Source: Azospirillaceae bacterium
GTDB lineage: Bacteria; Pseudomonadota; Alphaproteobacteria; Azospirillales; Azospirillaceae
Direction of reading: 5' to 3'
Length of the DNA: 64,000 nucleotides
NCBI GenBank assembly: GCA_028283825.1
Contig: JAPWJW010000001.1
Span: 1,364,001-1,428,000, forward strand
Shown here: in pieces, positions 30,093 through 39,659 of the stretch
Layout: each line of letters begins with the position of its first letter
Position numbering within the stretch: position 1 is the first letter of the stretch
Translations under genes and position numbers: made by a program
Notes under the pieces: generated by a model
Databases searched by the model: none
What the model saw: only the letters and a program-made list of their open reading frames with translations
What the model was told of the DNA's origin: nothing

Positions 30093-30538
30093 TCGGCTCC
30101 CCCACCTCTTGTTTGGCTTTTGTGCAGTGCGGCGAGCCACCCTGCATTGTTTCGCTCTCGCAAAAGGTGTGCCGAGTGATCGAACCTTTGTAAGGGGTAT
30201 TAATAAATTGTTAATTTCCAATGACCTGCCGTTATTGGCCTGCCCCTTATGACAACGCTGACGCTAATCGAAAGGCGTAGCACTGGCGAAATCTCAGGCA
30301 TCGACGTGCACAGGCAATGTGCAACCTATGGATTGTATAAAATGATGGAATCGGTTTCCTTACCCTGGACTGCCGGAAAGGCTAAAATGCCAGGTATTTC
30401 CAGGGTGCAGTGATCGCCATCTACTTTTTTGACGCGGGCTCTCTTTAAAGTTCGCGCCTTTTTGTGGCGAGGGCTGTTTCTTAATTTATACAACTTTAGC
30501 GAAAACGATTTTTGCCTGTTTGAGAAGTCTGGTCCCGA
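30093..30538. other. 446-base intergenic region
   Basis: Noticeably AT-richer than the neighbouring genes. It contains the promoter region of the chemoreceptor-like gene (transcribed leftward) and the 3' side of sixA. I see no convincing gene, tRNA or repeat. A weak hairpin CGCC/GGCG around a T-run near 30456-30470 could end sixA transcription, but this is uncertain. Confidence 0.4.
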
Positions 30539-31081
30539 TCAGGACGCGCCCAGGTCGCGCGGTGTGGTGAACTCCGCCAGATGGCCGGTGCCGGCGGCCA
30601 GGTCGACCCACGGTTCACCGGTGAAGTCCAGCCGGACCAGGGCGCCCGTGGGGTATTTGTCCATGACGCGTGCGCGAAGGGCGGTGTCCTCGGGACCGGC
30701 CAGATGCAGGGCCAAATCCTCCAGCCCGGGATTGTGGCCGATCAGCAGGACGGTGCCCACGGTGTCGGGCAGGCCGCGCAGGCGGGCCATCAACTGGGGC
30801 GCCCCGGCCATATAAAAGGCGCGATCGACGCTCATGGGTGGGGGCTCCCGCCATAGGGGCAGCAGGCCCGCCAGCGTCGCCCGGGTCCGGGCGGCCGTTG
30901 AGCACAGGATCAGGTCGGGCATCAACTGTCCCCCGGGCGCTCCACCCTTGCGACGGGCCAAATAGTCCGCCATGGTCGCAAGCGAGCGTTCACCCCGCGC
31001 CGACAGCGGGCGCTCATGGTCGGGGACCGTATCGTCGTCCCAGGAGGATTTCATATGACGGAGCAGGAACAGGGTTTTCAC
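30539..31081 (-). CDS. sixA: SixA-type phosphohistidine phosphatase
   Basis: Histidine phosphatase of 180 aa. It has the catalytic RH motif and its extension, [14 protein letters not shown] at residues 4-17, then [18 protein letters not shown], the second-arginine region [18 protein letters not shown], and the second catalytic His in [19 protein letters not shown]. SixA removes phosphate from HPt histidines in phosphorelays. The start is GTG with GGGGGA upstream. Its 5' end points toward ppk1, 171 bases from the ppk1 start. Confidence 0.9.
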   Translation of the reverse strand: MKTLFLLRHMKSSWDDDTVPDHERPLSARGERSLATMADYLARRKGGAPGGQLMPDLILCSTAARTRATLAGLLPLWREPPPMSVDRAFYMAGAPQLMARLRGLPDTVGTVLLIGHNPGLEDLALHLAGPEDTALRARVMDKYPTGALVRLDFTGEPWVDLAAGTGHLAEFTTPRDLGAS

Positions 31082-31252
31082 GAGACATCCCCCGGGATGG
31101 AACGCGGCCCGTCCCCCGCTTCAAGTGCCCCCACCGCGTCGGGTGACGCGGGAAAGGCGGGGGATACGGAACGGATGATCGCCAAACCTGAAACCGTAAC
31201 GTTGGCGGCGTATGCTGATCGGCCCGACCCTAATGCTGTGAAAGAGGCCACC

Positions 31253-33436
31253 ATGTCCACGGCGCTGGAAGCCCCCGTCCACGATATCGAGACCGCGCCC
31301 ATCGATATGACCTCGCCGGACCGGTTCATCAACCGCGAACTGTCGTGGCTGGCCTTTAACCGGCGCGTGGTGGAGGAGACGTACAACACCCAGCACCCGC
31401 TGCTGGAGCGTCTGCGCTTCCTGTCCATCTCCGCCAACAACCTGGATGAGTTCTATACCGTCCGCGTCGCCGGCCTGAAGGCGCAGGTGGCCGCAGGCGT
31501 GGCGACGGCGTCGGACGACAATCTGACCCCGGCGCAGCAGCTGGCCGCCATCAACGCCCGCGCGGCCGACCTGATGCGGGAACAGCAGGCCTGCTGGCTG
31601 ATGATGCGCGCGGATCTGGCCAAGGCCGGTATCGCCGCCATCGATCCGGAGGAGCTGACCCCGTCGGAGACCGACTGGCTGGAAGCGAAGTTCCTGGACG
31701 ACATCTTCCCGGTGCTGACGCCCATCGCCGTCGACCCGGCCCATCCGTTCCCCTTCATCGCCAACTCCGGCTACTCCCTGGCCGTCCAACTGTTCGATCC
31801 GGAGCGCAACACCCACCTGGATGCCCTGGTGCTGCTGCCGGCGCAGCTGGACCGCTTCGTGCGCCTGCCCGGCAACGATGTGCGCTTCATCCTGCTGGAA
31901 GAGCTGGTGTTGCTGTTCATCGACCGGTTGTTCCCGCCCTTCGCCCTGAAGGGCCACGGCTTCTTCCGCGTGCTGCGCGACAGCGACATCGAAATCGAGG
32001 AAGAATCCGAAGATCTGGTCCGCACCTTCGAATCCGCGCTGAAGCGCCGCCGCCGGGGCAGCGTCATCCAGTTGTGCGTCAACGCCGGCATGTCGCGTGA
32101 ACTGCGCGACTTCCTGGCGGGCCAACTGCACGTGCCCACCGACGACGTCTTCGTGCTGGACGGCCTGATCGGCCTGGCGGAAGTCAAACAGCTGATCATC
32201 GACGAACGGCCCGACCTGCTGTTCCAGCCCTACAACGCCCGTTTCCCGGAACGCATCCGTGATTTCGGTGGCGATTGCTTCGCCGCCATCCGCCACAAGG
32301 ACATCATCGTCCACCACCCGTTCGAAAGCTTCGACGTGGTGGTGCAGTTCCTGCGCCAGGCGGCGCTGGACCCGGCGGTCCTGGCCATCAAGCAGACGCT
32401 GTACCGCACCTCGAAGAACTCCCCCATCGTCGCGGCCTTGATCGAGGCGGCGGAGGCGGGCAAGAGCGTCACCGCCATGGTGGAACTGAAGGCCCGCTTC
32501 GATGAGGAGGCCAACATCCGCTGGGCGCGCGACCTGGAGCGCGCGGGCGTGCAGGTGGTCTACGGCTTCGTCGACCTCAAGACCCACGCCAAGGTGTCGC
32601 TGGTGGTGCGGCGGGAGCAGAAGGGCCTGCGGTCCTACGTGCATTTCGGCACGGGCAACTACCACCCCATCACCGCCAAGATTTACACCGACCTCAGCTT
32701 CTTCACCTGCGACCCGGCGCTGGTCCACGACGCCGCGCACATGTTCAACTACATGACCGGCTATGCCACGCCCAAGGCGCTGGAGAAGATCGCCATCGCC
32801 CCTATCGGCCTGCGCGACCGGCTGGTCAGCCTGATCGATGCGGAGATCGCGCACGCCCATGCCGGCCGCCCGGCCCAGATCTGGGTAAAGCTGAATTCCC
32901 TGGTCGATGCCCGCATCATCGACAAGCTGTATGAGGCGTCGCAGCAGGGGGTGAGCATTGACATGATCATCCGCGGCATCTGCTGCCTGCGGCCGGGGGT
33001 CAAGGGCCTGTCGGAAAACATCCGGGTGAAAAGCATCGTCGGCCGCTTCCTGGAGCATGGCCGCGTCATCTGTTTTGGCAACGGCGTGGGCCTGCCGCAT
33101 CCGGGCGCCAAGGTGTTCATCTCCTCCGCCGACTGGATGCCCCGCAACCTGGACCGCCGCATCGAAACGCTGGTGCCGATCGAGACGCCGTCCTGCCACC
33201 GCCAGGTGATGGACCAGATCATGGTCGCCAACCTGAAGGATGAGGCGCAAAGCTGGCGACTGAGCCCCGATGGCGAGTATCATCGTGTCGAGGCCCCGCT
33301 GGGCGCGTTCAACGCCCACACCTTCTTCATGACCAACCCCAGCCTGTCGGGCCGGGGCAGCAGTGCCGTGACTGATGCCAAGGGGCCGGCAAAGCTGTTA
33401 CTGAAGGCCGCCAAGGCGGCCAAGCGCGCCGACTGA
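31253..33436 (+). CDS. ppk1: Polyphosphate kinase 1
   Basis: Makes polyphosphate from ATP, 727 aa from ATG 31253, which has AGAGG five bases upstream. The N domain begins [19 protein letters not shown], followed by the head domain, then the two phospholipase-D-like catalytic domains: [40 protein letters not shown] (autophosphorylated His) and [20 protein letters not shown], and the second site [15 protein letters not shown] with its His. The frame stays open upstream to ATGs at 31175 and 31055; 31055 has AGGAGG in front, but that sequence is the antisense of the conserved Lys-Ser-Ser-Trp codons in sixA. Followed 25 bases later by ppx. Confidence 0.95.
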   Translation: MSTALEAPVHDIETAPIDMTSPDRFINRELSWLAFNRRVVEETYNTQHPLLERLRFLSISANNLDEFYTVRVAGLKAQVAAGVATASDDNLTPAQQLAAINARAADLMREQQACWLMMRADLAKAGIAAIDPEELTPSETDWLEAKFLDDIFPVLTPIAVDPAHPFPFIANSGYSLAVQLFDPERNTHLDALVLLPAQLDRFVRLPGNDVRFILLEELVLLFIDRLFPPFALKGHGFFRVLRDSDIEIEEESEDLVRTFESALKRRRRGSVIQLCVNAGMSRELRDFLAGQLHVPTDDVFVLDGLIGLAEVKQLIIDERPDLLFQPYNARFPERIRDFGGDCFAAIRHKDIIVHHPFESFDVVVQFLRQAALDPAVLAIKQTLYRTSKNSPIVAALIEAAEAGKSVTAMVELKARFDEEANIRWARDLERAGVQVVYGFVDLKTHAKVSLVVRREQKGLRSYVHFGTGNYHPITAKIYTDLSFFTCDPALVHDAAHMFNYMTGYATPKALEKIAIAPIGLRDRLVSLIDAEIAHAHAGRPAQIWVKLNSLVDARIIDKLYEASQQGVSIDMIIRGICCLRPGVKGLSENIRVKSIVGRFLEHGRVICFGNGVGLPHPGAKVFISSADWMPRNLDRRIETLVPIETPSCHRQVMDQIMVANLKDEAQSWRLSPDGEYHRVEAPLGAFNAHTFFMTNPSLSGRGSSAVTDAKGPAKLLLKAAKAAKRAD

Positions 33437-33460
33437 TCCTTTTTAGTCTACCGACACCGG

Positions 33461-34996
33461 ATGCCCATGCCCGTCAAGTTCGACCGACCCGCGCCCGACC
33501 GCCACATCGGCCCCGACCGGCTGGCGGTCATCGACATCGGTTCCAACTCCATGCGGGTGGTGGTCTATGATCGCCTGGAACGCTCGCCCATCGCCGTCTT
33601 CAATGAGAAGGTGATGTGCGGCCTGGGCCGGTCGGTGGAGAAGACGGGCAAGCTGCATGCCGAGGGCGTGAAGCTGGCCCTGTCCAACCTGGCCCGCTTC
33701 GGTCGCTTGATCGAAGGCATGCAGGTGGGCCGGGTGGACATCCTGGCCACCGCCGCCGTGCGCGACGCCAAGGACGGTGCCAAGTTCGTGGCGGATGTCG
33801 AGGCGCTGACCGGCTTCCCCGTCACCGTCCTGGCGGGGGAGGAGGAGGCGCGGCTGTCCGCCATGGGCGTGCTGTCGGGCACCCCCGGCGCCGACGGCCT
33901 GATGGGTGATTTGGGCGGCGGCAGTCTGGAACTGGTGACCCTGGACCACGGTGTCATTGGCCGTCAGGCCACCCTGCCGTTGGGCCCGCTGCGCCTGATG
34001 GAGGCGACGGACGGCAAGCCTGGCGCCGTCGCCAAGCTGATCGACACCCAACTGGCCAAGCTGCCCTGGGCCATGGCCGGCAAGGGCCGGGACTTCCATC
34101 CCGTGGGCGGCGGCTGGCGCGCCCTGGCCAAGATGCATATGGAGCAGACGGGCCACCCGCTGCACATCATCCACCACTACGTGGTCGATGCCCGCGCCAT
34201 GGCCGATTTCGCCGGCCTGGTGGCGCGGCAGAGCAAGGCGTCGCTGGAAAAGATGCCCGGCGTGTCCCGTCGCCGGCTGGACACCTTGCCCCTGGGCGCC
34301 CTGGTGATGGAACGCCTGCTGCGCACGGTGCAGCCGTCCAACGTGGTGTTCTCCGCCTACGGCCTGCGTGAGGGCTTCCTGTTCGACCGCCTGTCGGCGG
34401 AAGAACGGCGGCGCGACCCGCTGATCGACAGCTGTGCCCAGGTGGCGGAACGGCTGGGCCGCTTCGGTGAGGCCGAGACCTTGACGCAGTGGACGGCGCC
34501 CCTGTTCGCCGGTGAGGACGATGCCGCCGGCCGCCTGCGGACGGCCGCCTGCCTGCTGTCCGACCTGGGCTGGTCGGAACATCCCGATTACCGGGCGGAG
34601 CATGCCTACCTGCGTGTGCTGCGCATGCCCTTCGCCGGCGCCGACCACGCGGAACGCACCTTCCTGGCGCTGGCCTCCTACGTGCGGTATTCCGGCACGA
34701 TGGAGGGGCAGCCCCTGGGCCTGACCCGCACCCTGCTGTCGGAGGCGCAGTTGAGCCGCGCCCTGATCGTGGGCCTGGCGCTGCGGCTGGCCCACACCCT
34801 GACCGGTGGGGCCGCCACCCTGCTGCAACGCACGGCCCTGCGCCTGACGGCCGACAGCCTGACCCTGCTGCTGCCCCGCGATGCCGCGATGCTGGACGGG
34901 GACGCCGTGCAACGGCGCCTGGACAGCCTGGCCAAGGCGTTGGGCCGCAAGGGGGCCGTGGTGGTGCAGTCGGGCCCCGCGCTGGCCGGCGCCTGA
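33461..34996 (+). CDS. ppx: Exopolyphosphatase / guanosine pentaphosphate phosphatase
   Basis: Ppx/GppA enzyme of 511 aa that shortens polyphosphate from the end or hydrolyses pppGpp. ASKHA-fold motifs: LAVIDIGSNSMRVVVYDRLE near residue 25 (phosphate 1), VDILATAAVRDAKDG, AGEEEARLSAMGVL with the catalytic Glu, and MGDLGGGSLELVTLDHG (phosphate 2). The C-terminal half is helical and HD-like (YLRVLRMPFAGADHAERTFL). It forms an operon with ppk1, so synthesis and breakdown of polyphosphate are expressed together. ATG 33467 is an alternative start. Confidence 0.93.
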   Translation: MPMPVKFDRPAPDRHIGPDRLAVIDIGSNSMRVVVYDRLERSPIAVFNEKVMCGLGRSVEKTGKLHAEGVKLALSNLARFGRLIEGMQVGRVDILATAAVRDAKDGAKFVADVEALTGFPVTVLAGEEEARLSAMGVLSGTPGADGLMGDLGGGSLELVTLDHGVIGRQATLPLGPLRLMEATDGKPGAVAKLIDTQLAKLPWAMAGKGRDFHPVGGGWRALAKMHMEQTGHPLHIIHHYVVDARAMADFAGLVARQSKASLEKMPGVSRRRLDTLPLGALVMERLLRTVQPSNVVFSAYGLREGFLFDRLSAEERRRDPLIDSCAQVAERLGRFGEAETLTQWTAPLFAGEDDAAGRLRTAACLLSDLGWSEHPDYRAEHAYLRVLRMPFAGADHAERTFLALASYVRYSGTMEGQPLGLTRTLLSEAQLSRALIVGLALRLAHTLTGGAATLLQRTALRLTADSLTLLLPRDAAMLDGDAVQRRLDSLAKALGRKGAVVVQSGPALAGA

Positions 34997-35116
34997 TCGC
35001 ACGTGTGAGGTACGTTCCCCGCACTTGGAGGGGAAGGGCGGTGCTTGGGCGTTGGAAACAAGCGCGCCGGTCCCATATAAGTTCGATTCCGTTCCCGCTG
35101 CCTGGACGTTCCCGCG

Positions 35117-35755
35117 ATGGCCTTCTTCTCCCGTTTCGCCCCCCTCCTGGGCCTGCTGCTGGCGTTGGCGTCGGCCCCGGCCGCGCGTGCCGATTTCCTG
35201 CCGCCCGCCCGCCCGGGGGAGACGGACCCGGTGATCCAGCAGGTGCTGAATTGCTGGAGTTATGGCCACAAGCCCGGCGGCAAGGGCGCCGGCGTCGGGG
35301 TGGGCGGCGACAAGCTGGTTTGCGCCCATGGCGATGCCAAGACCAGCATGCTGAAGGATGCCATGGCCCGCATCGACGCCGTGGATGCCCGGACTTTCGT
35401 GGTGTGGTCCCGCGGCGGCAGCGATGTGCAGGCGGCGGCCGACCTGACCCAGACCATCATGGACCATGGGATGACCGTCATCATCGACGGCCCGTGCGCC
35501 GGCCCCTGCATCTGGTGGCTGGCGGCCGCACCTAAGCGGCTGGTGACGCCGGAGGCGCAGTTCGACTTCAGCGCCGGCCCCGAGGCCCCGCCCGAGGTGG
35601 TGGAGCGGGTGCGCCAGGCCACTGGGATCGACCTGAACCAGTTGCGCCAGACCGGTGGGCCCAACAAGCCGCGGGACGAGGCGGCGCTGCGCATACTGGG
35701 CCTGGGGGTGACGGCCCTGCCGCCCATCGTCGCGGTCAAGCCGACGCCCACCTGA
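35117..35755 (+). CDS. Secreted ClpP-like protein (COG3904-type)
   Basis: 212 aa with a signal peptide (FAPLLGLLLALASAPAARA). The middle resembles the ClpP/crotonase-fold periplasmic proteins of the COG3904 type: FVVWSRGGSDVQAAADLTQT, then MTVIIDGPCAGPCIWWLAAA, where family members usually have C.SAC. The serine normally next to the second cysteine is absent, so peptidase activity is doubtful; two cysteines remain and may form a disulfide. The C-terminal part is Pro-rich. It follows ppx by 120 bases but a link to polyphosphate is not shown. Confidence 0.65.
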   Translation: MAFFSRFAPLLGLLLALASAPAARADFLPPARPGETDPVIQQVLNCWSYGHKPGGKGAGVGVGGDKLVCAHGDAKTSMLKDAMARIDAVDARTFVVWSRGGSDVQAAADLTQTIMDHGMTVIIDGPCAGPCIWWLAAAPKRLVTPEAQFDFSAGPEAPPEVVERVRQATGIDLNQLRQTGGPNKPRDEAALRILGLGVTALPPIVAVKPTPT

Positions 35756-35806
35756 TGTTGCCGGCAGCGGCATGAGGCCAAGCCCCACGCCGCCGGTATT
35801 CTCCTT

Positions 35807-36253
35807 TCAGGTATGCGGGGCGGCCTTGCCGTCCTGGTGCCGCATCTCCTCCTGCATCTCATCCAGGGCATAGCGCAGGGCGCCGCGGCGTTCGCGGTCA
35901 TCCTGGATGGCGACCAGCCGCTCATAGATGCGGCTGATGATCATCCCCTGGCCGGGTGGCGTTCCGTCGGCCTGGTGCAGGGGCAGCACGCCGTCGATGA
36001 TCTGACCCAGCAGCGTGGCGTCCACGGTGGCCCGCATGCCGCCCAGGCGCATGTCGCCCTGGCCGGTCAGCAGCCAATCCACCGAGATATCCAGTTCCAG
36101 CAGCCGCGCCAGGGTCTCCCCTTTGGGCAGCTTGCCCAAACGCTCATAACCCTGCCATGTGTTCACACCAAGGGCGAAGCGGGCGGACATGCTTTTCTGG
36201 GTTTCCCCAAGGTATTCACGGACCCGGCGCAGCCTATCCTTCAGTCCGGTCAT
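35807..36253 (-). CDS. XRE-family helix-turn-helix regulator
   Basis: 148 aa from ATG 36253. The first ~65 residues are a Cro/CI-type DNA-binding domain: RLRRVREYLGETQKSMSARF, ALGVNTWQGYERLGKLPKGE, and the common LELDISVDWLLTGQGDMRL end. The rest is helical and charged (MIISRIYERLVAIQDDRERR) and may mediate oligomerisation; no peptidase domain is present. A palindrome about 107-128 bases upstream could be an autoregulatory site. Target genes are unknown. Confidence 0.85.
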   Translation of the reverse strand: MTGLKDRLRRVREYLGETQKSMSARFALGVNTWQGYERLGKLPKGETLARLLELDISVDWLLTGQGDMRLGGMRATVDATLLGQIIDGVLPLHQADGTPPGQGMIISRIYERLVAIQDDRERRGALRYALDEMQEEMRHQDGKAAPHT

Positions 36254-36837
36254 GGCAGGCTGTGCATCCCGGTCACGGGATGGGGCCCGGACATTGCACC
36301 TAAGGACAGGCGCAAACCGGCAAAGCGAGAAATACGGGTGCACGGTATTTTATGCTTCAATGGCACGAAAAAAAGTGCCATGTTCAATCTCGCGTTCAGT
36401 CGGAACACTCCTTGACCACTCCTAACCGTCATGGGGCACGCGGGGGATGCCAGTGTCCGGACGTCGTGGGGATGACGTCCTGGGGCGCTATGTGCACGTT
36501 TTATGGAACCGTCGCCGGGGCGGCTAACTGACATCGCTGCGACCATGCGCCCGGTGAGCACGGCGGCGCCGCCGCTTTTGCCCTTGGGATTTCCCGTTGG
36601 GCTTGAGGGGCGTACCGACGATGGTCCACGGGCCCCAGGGTTCGCCAAACGCGATGGGGCGGGCCTAAAATCCCCTGCGAGCGGGCACACGAAAAAACAA
36701 CGCCTGAAGCGGTACGCCCGCTCAGGTAAAAGTTTCATTAAGAACCGATAGAGAATAGGGCTCCGTGGACTGATCGCAACGTCCAACCTGCTTTAGACAG
36801 GATGCCGGGGCCCACGCCTATCCCGGCAGGAAGTACG
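36254..36837. other. 584-base intergenic region
   Basis: Between the divergent XRE regulator and the first SpoIIAA-like gene. Apart from the palindrome at 36360-36381 and the AGGAAG ribosome-binding site of the downstream gene, I see nothing I can name. ORFs here lack codon bias or recognisable motifs. Confidence 0.45.
36360..36381. promoter_or_regulatory. Palindrome upstream of the XRE regulator
   Basis: Inverted repeat ATGGCAC / GTGCCAT with an 8-base A-rich centre. Phage-type repressors commonly bind such sites near their own promoter, so this may be its operator. Confidence 0.4.
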
Positions 36838-37332
36838 ATGCATAGGGCTGATTACCGGCTTTTTCCTGATTCGCGATTGATCTGCATTATCTATAGTGGG
36901 GATATAGACGGCAATGAAATAGCGGATCATCTCAGGAAAGTCATTATCAGTACTGAAAACATCCAGTCGTGGAATTTCCTGATCGATCTTCGATCTTTCA
37001 TTGGAAACATCCACCACTCAGCATTGGAACGTCTCGCCCGCCTGACCAATGAGAAAAGCGGCAAGGGTCCGCTAGAGCGGACCTTGGAAAAGAGGGCTGG
37101 TCGGGTGGCAGTCGTCAGCTACAACGCGGGCCAGCAATTCATGGTCAATTTGGCCCGTGTTTACATCCGGGGATATGACCTACGTTATTTTTCGGACATG
37201 CGCCAAGGCTACGCTTGGGCGGCCGGCCGGGATGCCTTGCCGGCGGACATGAGGTCTTTGGACTGGCACCTGGGCAAAGGCCTGCCGCGCCGTCCGGCGG
37301 ACCCGCCCATAAGCCCGGTGACGGACGATTAA
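36838..37332 (+). CDS. SpoIIAA-like (STAS/SEC14-type) small protein, paralogue 1
   Basis: 164 aa, no signal peptide, cytoplasmic. AGGAAG lies 4 bases before the ATG. The core resembles SpoIIAA-like domains: RLICIIYSGDIDGNEIADHL, NFLIDLRSFIGNIH, GRVAVVSYNAGQQFMVNLAR and LRYFSDMRQGYAWAAGRDAL. It is paralogous to the protein at 42858-43313, sharing DLR...GNI, AVVS.N.G..F..NLAR and LR.FSDM..YAWA.G.DA. The 5' part is low in GC (27 of 60 at 36841-36900). Function unknown; related domains occur in anti-sigma-antagonist-like and lipid-binding proteins. Confidence 0.65.
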   Translation: MHRADYRLFPDSRLICIIYSGDIDGNEIADHLRKVIISTENIQSWNFLIDLRSFIGNIHHSALERLARLTNEKSGKGPLERTLEKRAGRVAVVSYNAGQQFMVNLARVYIRGYDLRYFSDMRQGYAWAAGRDALPADMRSLDWHLGKGLPRRPADPPISPVTDD

Positions 37333-37375
37333 GGCGGCTTGCGGCGGGGCCGTGGCGGAGGATGGCGGGAATCGA

Positions 37376-37407
37376 AACGCCCCCGGGAATGGCTTCCCGG
37401 GGGCGTT
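37376..37407. terminator. Rho-independent terminator between the SpoIIAA-like gene and purF
   Basis: Perfect 14-bp inverted repeat (AACGCCCCCGGGAA / TTCCCGGGGGCGTT) with loop TGGC, followed on the plus strand by CGATTTT. It lies between convergent genes and can serve both. Confidence 0.85.
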
Positions 37408-37433
37408 CGATTTTGCAGGCTATGTGCCGAGGC

Positions 37434-38888
37434 TCAGGCGCGGCGTTCGGCCAGGAAGGCCACTTCGCCGCCGGGGGCGCCGTCATAGTCGGTCAGGGCG
37501 ATGGGGTAGTCGCCGGTGAAGCAGGCGTCGCAGTACTGCGGATTGGCCGTATCGCGGCCGGCATGGCCCAGCGCCTTGTACAGGCCGTCGTTGGAGATGA
37601 AGGCCAGGCTGTCGGAACCGATGTAGCGGTTCATATCCTCGACCGTCAGCTTGTGCGCCAGCAGCTTTTCCTTCTCCGGCGTGTCGATGCCGTAGAAGCA
37701 GGAATGGCGGGTCGGCGGGCTGGAGATGCGCATGTGCACCTCCTTGGCGCCGGCGGCGCGCATCATTTCCACGATCTTCACCGAGGTGGTGCCGCGCACG
37801 ATGCTGTCATCCACCAGGATGACGCGCTTGCCCTCGATGTAGTGGCGGTTGGCGTTGTGCTTCAACTTCACGCCCAGATGGCGGATCTTGTCCGTCGGCT
37901 GGATGAAGGTGCGGCCGACATAGTGGTTGCGGATGATGCCCAGCTCGAACGGGATCTTGCTGCGCTCTGCATAGCCCAGGGCCGCCGGCACGCCGCTGTC
38001 CGGCACCGGGATGATCAGGTCGGCATCGACATGGCTTTCGATGGCCAGCTGCTCACCGATGGCCTTGCGCACCTTGTAGACGCTGGAACCCTCGACCAGG
38101 CTGTCGGGGCGGGCGAAGTAGATGTACTCGAAGATGCAGAAGCGGCTCTTTTCCGGCTGGAAGGGGCGCAGGCTCTGCACGCCCGAGGACGTCAGCACCA
38201 CCATCTCACCCGGTTCGATGTCACGCACGAACTCGGCGCCGATGATGTCCAGGGCGCAGGTCTCGGACGCCAGCACGGGCGCGTCGCCCAGCATGCCCAG
38301 CACCAGCGGGCGGACGCCGCGCGGGTCGCGCACGCCGATGATCTGGTCCTTGGCCATGGCGACCAGGGAGTAGGCACCCTCCACCTGGCGCAGGGCTTCC
38401 ACCATGCGGTCGATGACGCTGCCGCCACGGGCGATCGCCATCAGGTGGACGATGACCTCGGTATCGGTGGTGGACTGGAACAGGCAGCCGCGGCGCACCA
38501 ACTGGCGGCGCAGCGTCATGGCGTTGGTCAGGTTGCCGTTGTGCGCCAGGCCGAAGCCGCCGAATTCAAAGTCGGCGAACAGCGGCTGCACGTTGCGCAG
38601 GGCGGTGTCGCCGGTGGTGGCGTAGCGGACGTGGCCGATGGCGGCGTTGCCCTTCAGGGGGCGCATCACCGCTTCGGAATTGAAGTTGTCGCCGACGTTG
38701 CCCAACGCGCGGTGCACGGCGAAATGTTCACCGTCGAAAGAGACGATGCCGGCCGATTCCTGGCCGCGGTGTTGCAATGCATGCAGGCCCAGGGCGACCA
38801 GGGCTGCCGCGTCCACAGGCCCGAGAATGCCAAAGACGCCGCATTCCTCGCGCAACTTGTCGTCGTCGAAGGGGTTCGTGGTCAGCAT
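37434..38888 (-). CDS. purF: Amidophosphoribosyltransferase
   Basis: First committed step of purine synthesis, PRPP plus glutamine to phosphoribosylamine; 484 aa from ATG 38888 (GTG 38897 also possible). A short propeptide precedes the nucleophile Cys in LREECGVFGILG. Glutaminase motifs HALQHRGQESAGIVSFDGEH and RYATTGDTALRNVQP follow. The PRPP-binding site is KRVILVDDSIVRGTTSVKIV, with the flexible-loop region IRNHYVGRTFIQPTDKIR. Bacillus-type cluster ligands are likely in the C-terminal CDACFTGDYP. The gene follows cvpA, a classic neighbour. Confidence 0.97.
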   Translation of the reverse strand: MLTTNPFDDDKLREECGVFGILGPVDAAALVALGLHALQHRGQESAGIVSFDGEHFAVHRALGNVGDNFNSEAVMRPLKGNAAIGHVRYATTGDTALRNVQPLFADFEFGGFGLAHNGNLTNAMTLRRQLVRRGCLFQSTTDTEVIVHLMAIARGGSVIDRMVEALRQVEGAYSLVAMAKDQIIGVRDPRGVRPLVLGMLGDAPVLASETCALDIIGAEFVRDIEPGEMVVLTSSGVQSLRPFQPEKSRFCIFEYIYFARPDSLVEGSSVYKVRKAIGEQLAIESHVDADLIIPVPDSGVPAALGYAERSKIPFELGIIRNHYVGRTFIQPTDKIRHLGVKLKHNANRHYIEGKRVILVDDSIVRGTTSVKIVEMMRAAGAKEVHMRISSPPTRHSCFYGIDTPEKEKLLAHKLTVEDMNRYIGSDSLAFISNDGLYKALGHAGRDTANPQYCDACFTGDYPIALTDYDGAPGGEVAFLAERRA

Positions 38889-38954
38889 GAAGGTCACCGG
38901 GCGCCTTTCGCGCGAGGTTGTAACGTTGCGGTCCGTTTTTCGAGGGGCCGGCTG

Positions 38955-39653
38955 TTACTCCGGCTTCCTCTTGTCCACGGTGTTCTCGATCAGTTGATCG
39001 AGGCCCGTGCGTTCGCGGTCGTTATAGCCCTGTTCACCCGGCTTCGCACCCGCGTTCACCGCAGGGGTGATCGCCGGGGTCTGAAGCCTGTCCAAATCCT
39101 GTTTGGCGGCCAGGGCACGCTCGGCTTCCTGCCGGGCTGCGTCAATATGTCCTTCACCTTGCTGGCGCAAATCGGCCGGGGCCAACCCGCGCAGCATGTC
39201 GGCACCGGCCTCCAGACCCGGCCGGGTGCGCGCGTCGCGCAGCCAGTCGGGTTTGTTGTCCGGCCAGATGTAGCCCATCAGCATGTAGGCCAGGCTGACG
39301 AGAACGGCACCCCGCACCACCCCGAAGCCGAAGCCCAGCGACCGGTCGATGGCCGACAGGGCGCTGTCGCTGACGCGGCCGGCCAAGCTGTGGCAGACCA
39401 TCTGCAACACCAGCAGGGCCACGACGAACAGGGCGATGATGGCGACACCGTCGGCGATCATCTGCCGCTCGATATGGGCGCGCACGAAGGGTTTGACCAG
39501 GGGGAAGGCATACAGCGTGACCAGGGCGGCCCCGACCCAGGCGCCGATCGACAGCACCTCGCGCACGAAGCCGCGCGCGAAGGCCAGCAGGGCCGACAGC
39601 ACGATGATGACGACGACGCCGATGTCCAGGGGGTTCAGACCGTTGATGTCCAT
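38955..39653 (-). CDS. cvpA: CvpA-family membrane protein
   Basis: 232 aa with four hydrophobic segments: LDIGVVVIIVLSALLAFARG, VLSIGAWVGAALVTLYAFPL, IIALFVVALLVLQMVCHSLA and FGVVRGAVLVSLAYMLMGYI. The G.VRGA motif is the family signature. The C-terminal ~70 residues are charged, with a predicted coiled-coil-like stretch. CvpA was named for colicin V production and is often encoded before purF, as here; its actual role in the envelope is not settled. Confidence 0.9.
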   Translation of the reverse strand: MDINGLNPLDIGVVVIIVLSALLAFARGFVREVLSIGAWVGAALVTLYAFPLVKPFVRAHIERQMIADGVAIIALFVVALLVLQMVCHSLAGRVSDSALSAIDRSLGFGFGVVRGAVLVSLAYMLMGYIWPDNKPDWLRDARTRPGLEAGADMLRGLAPADLRQQGEGHIDAARQEAERALAAKQDLDRLQTPAITPAVNAGAKPGEQGYNDRERTGLDQLIENTVDKRKPE

Positions 39654-39659
39654 GGTGGA

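Noticed and set aside
30429..30815. Plus-strand ORF overlapping the sixA 3' end
   Set aside because: Mostly antisense to sixA; no motif and no ribosome-binding site.
36250..36786. Minus-strand ORF of 178 codons upstream of the XRE regulator
   Set aside because: No homology features, no ribosome-binding site, and composition typical of non-coding DNA; the regulator's own start at 36253 fits better.
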